Shown piece after piece: positions 1 to 10,623 of a stretch of 64,000 nt of DNA. Where the stretch lies: contig NC_080164.1 of assembly GCF_950295315.1 (NCBI RefSeq), positions 112,426,447 to 112,490,446 on the forward strand. The letters are read 5' to 3'. Below the pieces are notes generated by a model, which was given only the letters and a program-made list of their open reading frames with translations, was not told the origin of the DNA and did no database searches. The position numbers were made by a program, and so were the translations under genes. Numbering within the stretch: position 1 is the first letter of the stretch; each line of letters starts with the position of its first letter. Source of the stretch: Erinaceus europaeus. Its lineage: Eukaryota > Chordata > Mammalia > Eulipotyphla > Erinaceidae.

Positions 1-2360
1 TGTATTTTCTGATTCATCTTTCCATTCTGTGCCTTTTAATGGGTGAATTTAAGCCATTGACATTTATTGATATTATGGATTTAATGAATTATAGTGCCAC
101 TATTCAACAATTTTTTATTTGCTCTGAGATACGGCAAGTATTATGGTGATGTTATTGTATATAAGAGGTCTTTTAGAACTTCTTTCAGGGCAGGCTTGGT
201 GATGGTTGCCTCCTTTAACTGTTGTTGGAGAAGGTTTTGATCCCTCCATCTAGTTTCAATGACAGTCTAGGAGCGTATATTATACTTGGTTGAAACCTTT
301 TTTCATTATGAGCTCAGTAGATATCTTGCCATTCTCTTCTGGCTTTTAGAGTTTGAGTGGAGAAGTCTGCTGATAATCTTGTGGGTTTTCCCCTGTATGA
401 GACTTTTTGTTTTCCTCTTACAGCCTTTAGAATCCTTTCTTTATCCTTCTTTTCATTGTAGCTATATTGTGTCTTGGTGTCTTCGGGTCTGGGTTGATTC
501 TGTTTTGGTCTCTCTGGGCCTCTTGAATCTTAATATCCTTTCTGTTGTTTAAGTCTGGGAAGTTTTCTTCTATAATTTCTTCTAGAACATTTATTTCTCC
601 TTCCTCTCTTTCTTCCTCTGGCAGGCCAATTATATGGATGTTAATCCTTTTATGATCATCCCATATGTCTCTGTTGTTGTTTTCAGTATCTCTCCATCTC
701 TTTTTGAGCTCTATTACCTCTATCTTTGTTTTCTCTACCTTATCCTCTGTCTGGCTAATTCTGTTTTCTGCTTCTGTTAGTCTGCTTCCATTCCTTCAGC
801 TTCTTTCTTCAGTTCTGTTATATTATTAGCTTGTTCTTCTAGTTGACCTTTTAGTTCAGTTATTTTAACTTTCATTTCTCTAATTACCTTGAAGAAGCTT
901 GTATTTTCTTTGAGGGTCTCATCTGTTGTTTCCCTAATTCTGATAGCCCTTTCCTCCATGGTTGTCTTCATTTCTGTGATTATTAGGTTTATTATTGCTT
1001 GTATACTTTTCTTATCTATGATTACTTCTGACTGATTTGGAGTTTCTTCTGGGATCCTGTCTTGATTCATTGTGGTAGCAGTTTTACTTGCTCTTGATTT
1101 AAGCATTTTTTATTGATGTGCTTTTTATTTTTCTTTTCTATTGTGTTTCGGTTACAAGCCACTGTATATTAAATGCCATTATGAAAAATGTAGTCACCCA
1201 ACCTCAGAAATTACAACAATAGTAACTGAAGCATGGATTGATGCAGTTCAGCTAATACCAGTTAGCAAAACAACACCTCCAGTCCAAGAAAAAATGTCAA
1301 CAAAATCCAAAAGAAAAAGAAAGACATAGGAAAAAAAGGGAAAGCAAGAATAAACAATTATGCATATCTATTGTCCACTATAAATTCTATACTATAAATT
1401 CTATGGATAGTTAGAGGATAAAGGGAAGAAGAGGAGAGTGATATACACATAGTGAGAGTCCACCCTGAGTCAGATTTATTCCCCATAATAATTCACAAAT
1501 GAGTATCACTGAATTGAGAAATAAAAAGAAGGAAGAAAAGACAAGAACAAGACAAAAAAATAGCAGTGAAAGGAGATTTTTTTTTTTTTAATTAACTAAG
1601 AGCAGGGAAAAAGGAGAGTGGATGGAAGAGGTAGAGAGAAACAAGTTCCTTTCACACTAGATAGTCACCCAGTCACCTATGAATGGAAAAAACAAGTTAA
1701 TTTTGGTCAACCTGAAGAAGGATGGGGGAAAAGGGACACACATATATAATAATAGGGTTTTTTACTCTATTCTATTTTATTATTACTAAAAGTCAGTCTG
1801 CAGCTTGGACTGCTCCAGATTGGCTACAGGTAGTCTGAGCAAAAACAGCCAATTGTAAAACATATCTAAAAAAAAAAAAAGAAAAAGAAAAAGAAAAACC
1901 CTCCAGGTAGTATTTCCCAGGAAGTTGGTGAGGCTCTGATTGGTCAGGTATTTTGTCACTCAAATAGAGCTCCAGCTACTTAAAAAAACAAAAGAGAGAG
2001 AGAGAGAAGGAAAACATAAAGGAAAAGGTTTGGGATGACACCCGTCGTAAGCCAGGAATCTTGGTAAAGTAAATAGCTCAGTGGGAAGCCTGCTATGAAC
2101 GGCTGTCCAGCCCCTGGGGGCTGGTTCTGGGGTGAGGGGGAGTGGTGAGCTTCAGAAATAATCAAAATATTTCCTTTATTTTTCCCCCTGGCCTCCATTT
2201 TCTAACCCAAGAGTGGTGTCACCTTTAGGGCCCCTTATTCACCCTCCTGCTGATGACCCAGTATCCTATCCTATCCAGAGAATCCCAGGTCACAAGCTGA
2301 TGCTTATTGGAGCTCATGACAGGTGCTGCTTCCAAGTCACCATCTTGGCTGTGACCCCCC
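1..2360 (-). mobile_element. Antisense L1: ORF2 start, ORF1 and 5' UTR
   Basis: Reverse-strand L1 in intron 3 of MMRN1. It parallels the sense L1 at 56548-59130: ORF2 start near position 100, ORF1 at 1106-158, and a 5' UTR running up to the element's 5' end near 2360, where the minus strand reads AAGATGGTGACTTGG. That matches the GAAGATGGCGG start of the other copy. It continues past the left edge. Its 5' UTR has one copy of the roughly 0.6-kb unit that is doubled in the sense copy. Confidence 0.9.
158..1106 (-). pseudogene. L1 ORF1p remnant (antisense copy)
   Basis: The start codon is at 1106-1104 and the first 109 codons are open (to 777), then the frame breaks. The N-terminus parallels that of the copy at 58079: the blocks TATxMNxDxxPEET and IDKKSxQAIINL are shared. 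The coiled-coil carries a 14-residue, two-heptad segment (TELKGQLEEQANNI) that the 58079 copy lacks. The C-terminal RNA-binding part is recognisable down to a stop at about 158. ORF1p is the L1 RNA chaperone and trimerises through this coil. Not functional as it stands. Confidence 0.8.
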
Positions 2361-2369
2361 AAGAATAGT

Positions 2370-2890
2370 TGTTGGGATATTGTACAGATGTGGTTGAGTT
2401 AGGCAGAACCCACAAACCACCATATTTCCATGTGAGTATTATTATTTACATATCAATCTTCTGCCTTGTTTTAAAAATGACTCCTCCACTACCACATTAC
2501 CCCCTCAGGGTATCACCTATTCCCTCGAGCTAAAAAACTATAGCAACCATTGCTACAGAAACTTTCTACCTTCCCAGAGTGCATTGTTTTCTCCACCCCC
2601 TTTCCTAGCCAATTCAGTCCCAACTTGCCACTTCCAGAATTCTCCTATAAAAGTCACTTCTGTTCCCGCTCTCTCTCTCTCTCTCTCTCTTCCGCTCTCT
2701 CTTCCTCTGTCTCTTCCATGTCCCAACCTGGAGAAGGGCTGGCGTGCATAACAGGAGCCAGCCATTTTGCTAGCTCCAAGTGGCCTAAACCTGCTGTGCT
2801 CATACCAAACTGTGGGGCATCCACATCAATAAAGAATTGTATTACCACGCCGTCATGAGTTCCTAGTCTCTCTCTCCAGTGAAGCTAGCC
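2370..2890 (+). mobile_element. Solo LTR-like element, ERV class uncertain
   Basis: The segment has LTR anatomy: a TGTTGGG start near 2370, CTATAAAAG at about 2645, a CT-rich stretch, AATAAAG at about 2828, then a U5-like tail ending near CCTGGCAAATAG. It abuts the 5' end of the antisense L1. No internal retroviral sequence is seen. Boundaries are approximate. Confidence 0.55.
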
Positions 2891-2929
2891 TGGCAAATAG
2901 TTAATTTTATTCACAGATTTCAAAAATGG

Positions 2930-3725
2930 GAGCTACTTACTGACCTAATTCAGCTTTCTAGCCCCTTTCTCTACTCTGACACCATTGTCTCAGACAATAT
3001 TCTTATCCAACTTCAGGCTAGCTATCAAACTCAAACAAAAGTACCATAGTTGTGTACCCACAAGAACACACCTAGAATGGACTTTCTAGCTTTCTTCTAC
3101 CCTAAGATCCTTAATTTCATATGCTCTAAGACTACTTTTTGGTTCCTGTTCATTAACCATTTTGTGTCCTACCATCTTTCCAGACATCAAATTACAGATG
3201 CTGTCATGATTCCATCTTGGGCAGATAACCATACCAGTGTGTCCTGGAATCTTGCCTCTACAGAGTTCTGGCCTACTGGGGAAAGATAGAAACAGGCTGG
3301 TATGGCTTTACCTGCCAATGCCCATGTCCAGCAGAGAAGCAATTACAGAAGCCAAAACTCCTACCTTCTGTACCCCCCAAAAAAATTTGATCCATACTCC
3401 CAGCAAGGGAGAAGGGATAGGAGGAAGATAAAGAGGCCTCTGAACTCCAGCTCCATCAGCACCCAGAGAGGGGGATAAATGGAAAAGGAGAGGGATATAT
3501 GGAGTTAGTAATGTTGTCATAAGTGGCTTGGAGGGCAAGAGAGGATTTGATCTGTAAGAAAAAGGGGGAAACTATGTATAAATGATGACAGTTGTAGAGA
3601 TGATGGTTGGCCCATGTCTACAATATTGGGGGAACTGTGGTGGCTTGCAGTGGGGAGACTGAAGATTTAGAACTCTGGTGGTAGTAATGTTGTGGATTTA
3701 AACCCCTGTTGACATGTTATTTTGT
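2930..3725 (+). mobile_element. L1 3' UTR fragment, old long-tail type
   Basis: Carries the long-tail L1 landmarks in order: TTACAGATGCTGTCATGAT (compare 63682), ACCAGTGTGTCCTGGA, AGAAGCAATTACAGAAGCC, CATACTCCCAG and AACTCTGGTGGTAG. Like the 17905-18345 copy it has an extra block of about 150 bp between the last two landmarks that the 63-64 kb copy lacks, so it is an older subfamily. Confidence 0.8.
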
Positions 3726-3749
3726 AAAGTAAGAAAAAAGAAAAAGAAA

Positions 3750-3955
3750 AAAAATTATGTATTTATTATTGAATATAGTCAGAGAGAAATTACAAGGAGG
3801 GGAGGAGTCAGAGGAGAGAGACAGAGAGATATCTGCATCCCTACTTCACCACTTATGAAGCTTTCCCCTTGCAGGTGGGGACCAGGGGCTTGAACTTGGG
3901 TCATTGTGCACTTTAATGTGTGTATTTAACCAGGTGCACCACCTCCTGGCCCCTT
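3750..3955 (-). mobile_element. Type A SINE
   Basis: Reverse complement of a Type A SINE: AT-rich tail at 3750, GAAGCTTTCCCCTTGCAGGT at about 3858, and the head end AACCAGGTGCACCACCTCC before 3955. Intron 3 of MMRN1. Confidence 0.88.
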
Positions 3956-3962
3956 TAAAATG

Positions 3963-4050
3963 TTTTAAAATATTTTTATTTATTCATTACTTGGATAGAG
4001 TCAGAGAGAAATTGGGGGGGGAATAGAGACGGAGAGAGAAAAATGCAATT
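3963..4050 (-). mobile_element. Type A SINE, tail-side fragment
   Basis: TTTATTTATTCATTACTTGGATAG then AGAGAGAAATTGG is the antisense tail and body of a Type A SINE; the tRNA-like head is missing. It lies about 85 bp from the exon 3 donor of MMRN1. Confidence 0.65.
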
Positions 4051-4134
4051 CTTTTCTTCACTTGAACTGTTTCTGTTTGTTTTTAATTATTTTGAGGCTC
4101 TGTGCCTCTTACTGAAATTGTGATTAGAACCTAC

Positions 4135-4241
4135 CTTTCATTTCACACTGAGCTCCACTGAACCCAGGGCAACACTTCCACTCCAATGAGGTGACAATCT
4201 TATGTTGCATCCTGTAGACAGGTCTAGACACCTTCTGAGGT
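4135..4241 (-). CDS. MMRN1: MMRN1 exon 3: second half of EMI domain
   Basis: Too short to stand out as an open frame; found by its protein signature. It encodes codon 238 (last base) through residue 273 plus one base. VYRMQHKIVTSLEWKCCPGF (residues 246-265) and SGAQC follow. This aligns with the human block VYRMQHKIVTSLDWRCCPGY and contains the WxCCPGxxG signature that closes EMI domains (C261, C262, C270). The acceptor is CTTCTCTCCAG before 4241; the donor is GTAGGT at 4134-4129. The upstream pyrimidine tract and the phase 2 junction with exon 2 support the boundaries. Relative to human, Asp and Arg around the tryptophan are Glu and Lys. Confidence 0.92.
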
Positions 4242-4540
4242 CTGGAGAGAAGTTAAGGCAAACAGGTCACTGTCTCACATAACATGATCAGATGAAATGG
4301 TATATGTAACACCTGATATCTAATAAGAATTCGATAAGTGTTGTATGTTTCTATCATTATTGCTGTCACTGTCCTTGCTATTATTGATGAGCAGTATTGC
4401 TGATGAACATCAAGCTTAAATTTCCTTAAATAGATTATAAGAAATATCATGTGCTATACTGTTTGTTTGTTTATTTTAAAAAAACATTTAGACCTATTAT
4501 TGCATTTTCTATAATACTGTAGCTTTCCCTCTGATAGTAC

Positions 4541-4868
4541 TTTTTTTTTTTTTTTGCCTCCAGGGTTATTGCTGGGGCTTGGTGCCTGCACTACGAATCC
4601 ACTGCTCCTGGAAGATATTTTTTCCCTTTTGTTGCCCTTGTTGTTTATTGTTATTGTTATTGTTCTTATTGTTATCATTGTTGTTGGATAGGACAGAGAG
4701 AAATCAAGAGAGGAGGGGATAAAGGCAGACACCTGTAGACCTGCTTCACCACTTGTGAAGTGACCCAACCTGCAGGTGGGGAGCTGGGGGCTCAAACCTG
4801 GATCTTTACACCCATCTTTGCACTTTGCACCATGTGTGCTTAACCCACTGCACTACTGCTAGTCACCC
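4541..4868 (-). mobile_element. Type B SINE with tail module
   Basis: Antisense copy. A T-run and GCCTCCAGGGTTATTGCTGG open the tail module. CCCTTTTGTTGCCCTTGTTG, GACCTGCTTCACCACTTGTG and CTTAACCCACTGCACTACTG (head end) follow. Intron 2 of MMRN1. Confidence 0.9.
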
Positions 4869-4994
4869 TGATAATACTTTTTAACTAAGTGAAAAACTTG
4901 TGTTCATTTGGACTTTCAAATGGTTTATGAGAAACATTCATTTTACATATTGTTTTATTATTTTTTATAGCCTGTAGTTTAAAAAGTTCTGTTT

Positions 4995-5560
4995 TCCACC
5001 TGAGGAAGATGGGTCCTGAATTTGGGGCAGCTTGGAATGTTCCTACTCATGACCACAGAATGTGAGTACTAGTATAGTCATGGGCCCTTTGGAATAAATT
5101 AAAATAGGCCTACTAACTATCTAGAAAAGGGAGGACTCCCTTGCCAACTCTTCATCTGAACTATTCCAGCCTTTAGGTTCATGATGTCAACAATTTGTTT
5201 GGCTTTATATGTTAACTCTTTTTCAGCCACCAGATTACAGATGCTACCATGATGCCAACCAGAGTTCCCTGGGCAGATGACCCCACCAATATGTCCTGGA
5301 GCCCCGCTTCCCCAAAGCCCCAGCCCCACTAGGGAAAGAGAGAGACAGGCTGGGAATATGGATTGACCTGTCAATGCCCATGTTCAGTGGGGAAGCAGTT
5401 ACAGAAGCCAGACCTTCCACCTTCTGCACCCCATAATGACCCTGGGTCCATACTCCCAGAGGAAAGCTGGGGGGGGGGTGTGTGGGATATGGAGTTCTGG
5501 TGGTGGGAATTGTGTGGAGCCATACCCCTCTTATCCTATGATTTTTGTTAGTGTTAATTT
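4995..5560 (+). mobile_element. L1 3' UTR fragment, long-tail type
   Basis: Begins with GAGGAAGATGGGTCCTGA, found in older copies (antisense at 40690). It then carries the AACAATTTGTTTGGCTTTAT block, the AATATGTCCTGGAGCCCCGC block, the GAAGCAGTTACAGAAGCCAG block and GGAATTGTGTGGAGCCATAC near its end. Confidence 0.82.
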
Positions 5561-5806
5561 TTAAAAAGACTGTTTTCCTTCAGATCATTGTAAAGTCACT
5601 GAAGTCATTAAATTAAATGTCACGTGAAATTAATGAAATTAAATGTCAACTAAATGAAATTCAGGAAACTGCTATCACTTTCAACTTATACTTTACCATC
5701 TCCTGAGCCTTTACATTATATTGTCATTTTTCTCATATAGTAGTTCTCTGAGTGGTAGAGATCTGAGAAACTGATTTTTTTTCTTTTTTTGAGGTTATTC
5801 TGGTTT

Positions 5807-5945
5807 AATGCCTTCTTTCCTTCCTTCCTTCTTTCCTTCCTTCCTTCTTTTCTTTCTTTTTTTCTTTCTTCCTTCCTTTCTTTCTTTCTTTCTTTCTTTC
5901 TTCTTTTTCTTCATTTCTTCCTCCCTTCCTTCCTTCCTTTCTGTC
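5807..5945. repeat. Pyrimidine tetranucleotide repeat (TTCC/TTTC)n
   Basis: About 140 bp of alternating CCTT and CTTT units, forming long Phe/Leu/Ser-rich open frames that are not genes. It lies in intron 2 of MMRN1. Confidence 0.95.
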
Positions 5946-6597
5946 TTTTTTTTTTCATTGCTACCAAGGTCGCCATGGGGCAGGGTAGGCAGGTGGGCAT
6001 TCAATCTGTCCTGGGCAGTCCAGTGAGACCCCACCTCCCTGCCCTACCCCTTGGAGGGTTGTTTTTATGAAAAAATACTATTTCTGAAGAGAAACCTGGT
6101 GAGAGACAAAAAAAAAAAAAAACTGGAACATTTTACCACAACATTTAATGGCAATAAACTGCAGGCTTTGTTAAGCATAAACACATTTCAGTCATATTGT
6201 TCCCATATCTGTGACTTTAGTATTTAGATAATATTTTATCTAATGGGACTATAAAATGAGTAAACATTTTCTTGCTTAATTCTCATGTCAGTTTTACAAT
6301 GAAAATATATGGCTTTTTAGAACAGAGAGGGATTAACTTGCTAAAAATCCCATAACTAAAAGTGATAGAGTTGGAACTTCAGTGCATATTGTGGTATGTT
6401 AGCTATCTTAGGGGGGGTTGCCAATGTGGCAACAGAGGTAATCACTTTCTTAACTAAAGCCTGATTATCTGGAGAAAATATATTACACTAGTTGGAGCTT
6501 TAGGAGATTTGGGCTTTGGTTTCTGCTCTCACCTGACAGATGATTCAGTAATCTGTGAGTTTATCTTTCTCTAAAGAAGGCTTTGGTGGGGGGCGGG
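5946..6597. other. Unique intronic sequence
   Basis: MMRN1 intron 2 between a microsatellite and a SINE. A GC-rich stretch at 5965-6060 is unrecognised. No exon-like frame or known repeat was identified. Confidence 0.5.
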
Positions 6598-6966
6598 GAG
6601 GCTGGGCGGTAGCTCATGGGTAGTACACATGGTGCGAAGCGCAAGGACCTGTGTAAGGATCCCAGTTCGAGCCCTTGACTCCCCACCTGCAGGGGGGTTG
6701 CTTCACAAGTGGTGAAGCAGGTCTGCAGGTGTCTATCTTTCTCTCCCCCTCTCATCTTCCCCTCCTCTCTTGATTTCTCTCTGTCCTATCCAACAACAAG
6801 GACAGCAATAACAACAATAATAATAACAAGAGCAATGATCAACAACAAGGTCAACAAAAAGGGGGAACAATAGCCTCCAGGAACAGTGGACTCGTATTGC
6901 AGGCACCGAGACCCAGCAATAATCCTGGAGGCAAAAAAAGTAAAATTAAATTAAATTAAATTAAAA
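6598..6966 (+). mobile_element. Type B SINE with tail module, full length
   Basis: The head GGCTGGGCGGTAGCTCATGG contains a box A-like sequence and AGTTCGAGCCC is box B-like. The body has TGCTTCACAAGTGGTGAAGC and the (AACAA)n-rich stretch. The tail module at about 6872-6933 begins CCTCCAGGAAC and ends TCCTGGAGGCAAAAA. An (AAATT)n tail follows. Confidence 0.92.
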
Positions 6967-7483
6967 GAAGGCCATGCTTAGTCCAATAAATTTTGCTCAG
7001 TGAACAACTATCCTGTGTCATTGCACCTCCAGTTCAGTGACTACAGCTAACTTGACTCTCTGGTGTACTTGACTCAGACTCAACTCAATAAAGGTGATGG
7101 ACACTAAGGTACTAAAATAATGACAGTTGGCATGATCCATTCAAAACCAAAGGTAAAGTATGAGAATAAAGATCATATGGATAGTCTGTTTGAAGTGGGA
7201 GGGAAACCTCAGCTTGAATTCAGAAGATCAGTTGTGTTGGTGTTAAAGAACTGACAATGTCTGCTTTGTGTCTCCATTCTATTGGGAAATCATCACATAA
7301 TAGTGACTGAAGAAAGAGGAGTGCAGCTCAGCTCTGGCCAGGCCCTGAGCTTTTCTCAGTTCTCTGGCCCATGAAGCTCAGCTTAGTCTTTAGGGGCTAG
7401 GAAACACTTTGAGTTTATGGATCCTTATAGTGCCCTGTTGCAGACTGCCCAAGTGTCAGACTCACTGCCTGAGTTATACATGC

Positions 7484-7485
<2 letters not shown>
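6967..7485. other. Unique intronic sequence
   Basis: MMRN1 intron 2, about 45% GC. No gene or repeat was recognised. Confidence 0.5.

Positions 7486-7548
<63 letters not shown>
7486..7548. repeat. (TG)n microsatellite
   Basis: An uninterrupted TG run of about 31 units in intron 2 of MMRN1. Potentially polymorphic. Confidence 0.98.
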
Positions 7549-7552
<4 letters not shown>

Positions 7553-7929
7553 CTGCATAACATCAGCATCTAGTCCTGAATGACAATCTCATGTTATTCT
7601 GAAACACCCCTCACCCTGCTGGACACTGTGACTGTGTGAATTGAGATAATTCATCAATTACTCAAGCCCTCATTTTAGAACAATAATGTTGATGTAAGAA
7701 AATGGAAAGCAGATGGTATGAGTCACTACAGTAGACAAAGGGAGAAAGGACCTACTTCACCCATTGCAATGAATGTTTTGTTAGATTAGGCACTTCTCTC
7801 AGATTTGGGATTAAAGGAGAGCCATCGCCAAACCTTCAAAATGGTTTGAACTGAATAAGAATTTAAAGGACAGTCCTATTGATAAGGTCACAGGGTAGAA
7901 ATAAAACAAGCATGATGGCTGGCAGTAAC
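7549..7929. other. Unique intronic sequence
   Basis: MMRN1 intron 2. Nothing was recognised. Confidence 0.5.
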
Positions 7930-8022
7930 TGAAGATTTGCAAAGTACCAAACACCAGGCAAAGTATGTTTACTGCATCATCTCAGACACTAAAAGCAACC
8001 ATGTACTATCTGCATTTTTAAT
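7930..8022 (-). mobile_element. MIR fragment (ancient SINE)
   Basis: ACACCAGGCAAAGTATGTTT followed by CATCATCTCAGACACT and ACTATCTGCATTTTTA matches the degenerate antisense MIR core (consensus order: CCAGGCACTG, TTATCTCATTTAATCC, CCATTTTA). It is old and diverged. Confidence 0.5.
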
Positions 8023-8157
8023 TTCCTCTTGATCCTTCATCTCTTTGGATGTAATGACTGTCCCCTGGCCTGTATTCCCAAATCTCCCTTCCCTCCTGGT
8101 TAATACTGTTAGAAATGTGGATGCAAATGACAGCAGAGGAGCTAGCTCCAGAGCCCC

Positions 8158-8176
8158 TCCCAGGTTCGGCACTAAA
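8158..8176 (-). promoter_or_regulatory. Retroviral primer-binding-site-like sequence
   Basis: Immediately after the LTR end on the minus strand, the sequence TTTAGTGCCGAACCTGGGA resembles the tRNA-Phe-type primer binding site of some betaretrovirus-like elements, with one deletion and a few mismatches. Its position directly adjoining the CA end of the LTR supports the call. Which tRNA it matches is inference. Confidence 0.55.
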
Positions 8177-8600
8177 TGTTAGAAATATGAGACACTAAAT
8201 GAGGCAAGCAGAGACAGGTGTGTAGCCCAAGGAACGTTTTAATGGAGTAGCCAGGGGAGAGCTTGAGGAGCCCATCTAGAGTAGCCAGGGGAGCTTAGGA
8301 GCCCAGGCCAGGATTCAGAGAGCCCAGCCAGAGGGAGCTGAGAAACCCACCCTGGAATAGGCTGGTGGGCCTTATATACAGTCTTAACTCAAGGGCTTAG
8401 ATTTATGATCCACTCAGAGAGGTTTCTGGTTGGTGTGTCTGGTGCAGATAGGAGCAAGATAAATTTTTCCTGTGAGAGTGAGAGATCTACTTGTTCCCAG
8501 CAACACCCCCTTCAGTCCGTTTCAGTGAGTTCCTCCCATATGAGTCGGAGGTCAGGCCTCAGCATATTTCCTTCAAATACTACGTATTTCTGGCCACACA
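8177..8600 (-). mobile_element. ERV LTR in MMRN1 intron 2
   Basis: A 424-bp element reading TGTGTGGCC...TTCTAACA on the minus strand, with TATA box (GTATATAAGG, 8382-8373), a repeated CTGGGCTC / CTGGCTACTC region and an ATTAAA poly(A) signal (8243-8235 region). The primer-binding-site-like sequence follows. The block CTGGCTACTCCATTAAAAC recurs in sense at 51825-51855, so this is a dispersed family. It has the same orientation as MMRN1. Confidence 0.75.
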
Positions 8601-8646
8601 TGATTATGGCATAAGCATAATAATGTTTCCAGTTAGCATAACATAC

Positions 8647-8766
8647 CTCTGAGAACATGACCCTCTGGCCCAGCCACATGGTCCTGCCCCGCTGGAAACA
8701 TACATGGCTTGGTTGTCTAGAATAACTGTAGGAGATAATCTGCTATGCACATAGGCACACCAGTTC
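8647..8766 (-). CDS. MMRN1: MMRN1 exon 2: first half of EMI domain
   Basis: Encodes codon 198 (last base) to two bases of codon 238. It begins NWCAYVHSRLSPTVILDNQ, nearly identical to the EMI-domain start of human multimerin-1, and ends GPCGWARGSCSQ. EMI cysteines are at 201, 228 and 235. The acceptor is CTTCCTTAG before 8766 and the donor is GTATGT at 8646-8641. The 120-bp length keeps phase 2. The EMI domain of EMILIN/multimerin proteins mediates multimer assembly. An ERV LTR in the same orientation starts 41 bp downstream of the last donor base. Confidence 0.96.
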
Positions 8767-8997
8767 CTAAGGAAGAAATATTTTTTGTTAGGGGAAAAAC
8801 AAAACAAAAACATTACCAGGCAATAGCCTATTCACTGGTTCTTTTCATGCACCTATATCTACAACTGCCAACAGCATTGAATAGATAATGTGAGAAATTG
8901 ATATCTAGGTTTCAAATAACTGGTGATGAGACAAAACATACTTATTTCCATGAGTACAATGATGCACTTGTGGAAGGTAAAGAAACAGTACAAGATC

Positions 8998-9186
8998 AAG
9001 GCCAGGTGGGGGCGCACATATATTACAGTGCACAAAAACCCAGGTTCAAGCCCCTGTCCCACCTGCAGGGTGACAGATTTATGAGTGGTGAAGTATGGCT
9101 GCAGGTGTCTCTCTTCCCCTCCCTATTTCCCCCTCCCTTCTCAATTTCTCTCTGTCTCTATCCAATAATAAATAAAATCTAAAAAA
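8998..9186 (+). mobile_element. Type A SINE
   Basis: Head GGCCAGGTGGGGGCGCACAT, box B-like GGTTCAAGCCCCTG, then GAGTGGTGAAGTATGGCTGC and the CCAATAATAAATAAAATCT tail. MMRN1 intron 1, sense to the window. Confidence 0.88.
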
Positions 9187-9269
9187 GAAAGACTACAGAA
9201 TAAAACAGAACTCAAAGCAACACCTGTATTGTTTTTGCTAAAAGATAACTCAAAACCCAAGACTAACCT

Positions 9270-9538
9270 TAAAAAAAATATTAGTGCTTTATTGATTTTT
9301 GCCTGAGCCTGACAGCTAATGGTGGGCTCTGGATCAGGGAAGCGAGTAGCTCCCAAATATGGGGAAAGTTTATAAATACTGTTAGCTGTAGACCCCATCG
9401 ATCCGATCTAGGGCCCATATCTATTCATATTCAGCACAGGAACCTGTATAACCTCTGCATCCCTGTAGGTCTGAGTTAACATTCCATGGTCATAGCTAGG
9501 AACCTTTTAGGCTGCACTCATTTCAGGACCCATTTAAA
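9270..9538 (-). mobile_element. L1 3' UTR fragment, old long-tail type
   Basis: Antisense copy of the upstream part of the old L1 3' UTR. It shares CTGAGCCTGA, GGATCAGGGAAG.GAGTAGCTC, TATAAATA and GTAACCTCTGCATCCCT-like blocks with 40405-40690, ending at CAGGACCCATTTA. Confidence 0.75.
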
Positions 9539-9556
9539 TCACTAATATGCAAAAGG

Positions 9557-9935
9557 TTTTTTTTTTGTTTGTTTGTTTTGTTTTTTTGTCTCCAGGGTTA
9601 TTGCTAGGGCTTGGTGCCTGCACTATGAATCCACTGCTCCCAGAGGCCATTTTTTTCCCATTTTGTAGCCCTTGTTGTTACCCTTGTTCTTGCCATTATT
9701 ACTGTTCTTATTTCTGTTGTTATCATTGCTATTGTTGGATAGCACAGAGAGAAATTGAGAGAGGAGGGGTGACAAAGAGGGGGAGAGGAAGATAAACACC
9801 TGCAGACCTGTTTCACCAATTGTGAAGCAACCCCCCTGCAGGTGGGGAACCAGGGGCTAGAACCGGGATCCTTATGCTGGTCCTTGTGCTTCGCATTATG
9901 TGCATTTAACCCGCAGTGCTACTGCCGGACACCCA
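9557..9935 (-). mobile_element. Type B SINE with tail module
   Basis: Antisense full-length copy: GTCTCCAGGGTTATTGCTAG, CCACTGCTCCCAGAGGCC, the GTTGTTACC repeats, CAGACCTGTTTCACCAATTG and CCCGCAGTGCTACTGCC at the head. Confidence 0.9.
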
Positions 9936-9939
9936 TAAT

Positions 9940-10230
9940 TTTTTTTTAATTGCCACCAGGGTTTTTGCTGGGACTCAGTGCTGGCTACAGATCCACTGCT
10001 CCATGTGATCATTTTTTCCATTTTTTTCTTTTCTATTTTTATTTGAAAGGACAAAGAGAAATTAAGAGGCGAGGGGAGATAAAGAGAGAGAGAGACTCCT
10101 GCAGACCTGCTTCGCCACTCACAAAACATCCCCCACCCCCACCCCTGCAGGCAGGGAGCAGGGGTCAAACCCGGGTGGTTGTGCATGGTGATATGTATAC
10201 TTAACCAGGTGCACCACTGCCTGGCCCCCC
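9940..10230 (-). mobile_element. Type A-headed SINE with tail module
   Basis: Antisense copy starting with the tail module (GCCACCAGGGTTTTTGCTGG, CCACTGCTCCATGTG) but ending in a Type A head (TTAACCAGGTGCACCACTG). It shows that the module is shared by both head types. Confidence 0.82.
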
Positions 10231-10239
10231 CTAAAAGAA

Positions 10240-10472
10240 TATCTCAAGTTCTTTCTCTTCTTTTCTCTCTCTCCTTTTTTTCCTCTCTTCCCCCCCAAAG
10301 AATATCTCTTAAGTTCTTTCTCTTCTTTTCTCTTTCTCTTTTTTCCTCTCTTCCTCCCTTCCTCCCTCCCTTCCTCCCTTCCTCCCTCCCTTCCTCCCTT
10401 TCTCCCTTCCTTCCTTCCTTCCTTCCTTTCTTCCTTCCTTCCTTCCTTCCTTCCTTCCTTCCTTCCTTTCTA
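10240..10472. repeat. Pyrimidine repeat (TTCC/TCCC)n
   Basis: CT-rich sequence becoming regular CCTT units at about 10345-10470. A TCAAGTTCTTTCTCTTCTTT block occurs twice (about 10243 and 10310), so the array contains a small internal duplication. Confidence 0.95.
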
Positions 10473-10600
10473 TCTGGAGAGAGATAGAGAGACCAGGGCC
10501 CTGCTCAACTCTGGCTGATGGTGGTGTTAGGAATTGAAACTGTGACCTCAGAGCCTCAGACAGGAGAGTCTTTTGCAGAACCACTATGCTTTTTCCCCAG
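10473..10600 (-). mobile_element. Old tRNA-like SINE, third type
   Basis: Reads AGAGACCAGGGCCCTGCTCA, then GGAATTGAAACTGTGACCTC and AGAGCCTCAGACAGGAGAGT. The same pattern, antisense, occurs at 52370-52480. The order suggests an antisense tRNA-headed SINE distinct from Types A and B. Confidence 0.5.
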
Positions 10601-10623
10601 CTTACTAAAAGAAAAATTTTTTT

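Noticed and set aside
5789..6070. 93-codon hydrophobic frame suggesting a membrane protein
   Set aside because: The hydrophobicity comes from Phe/Leu/Ser codons of the pyrimidine repeat.
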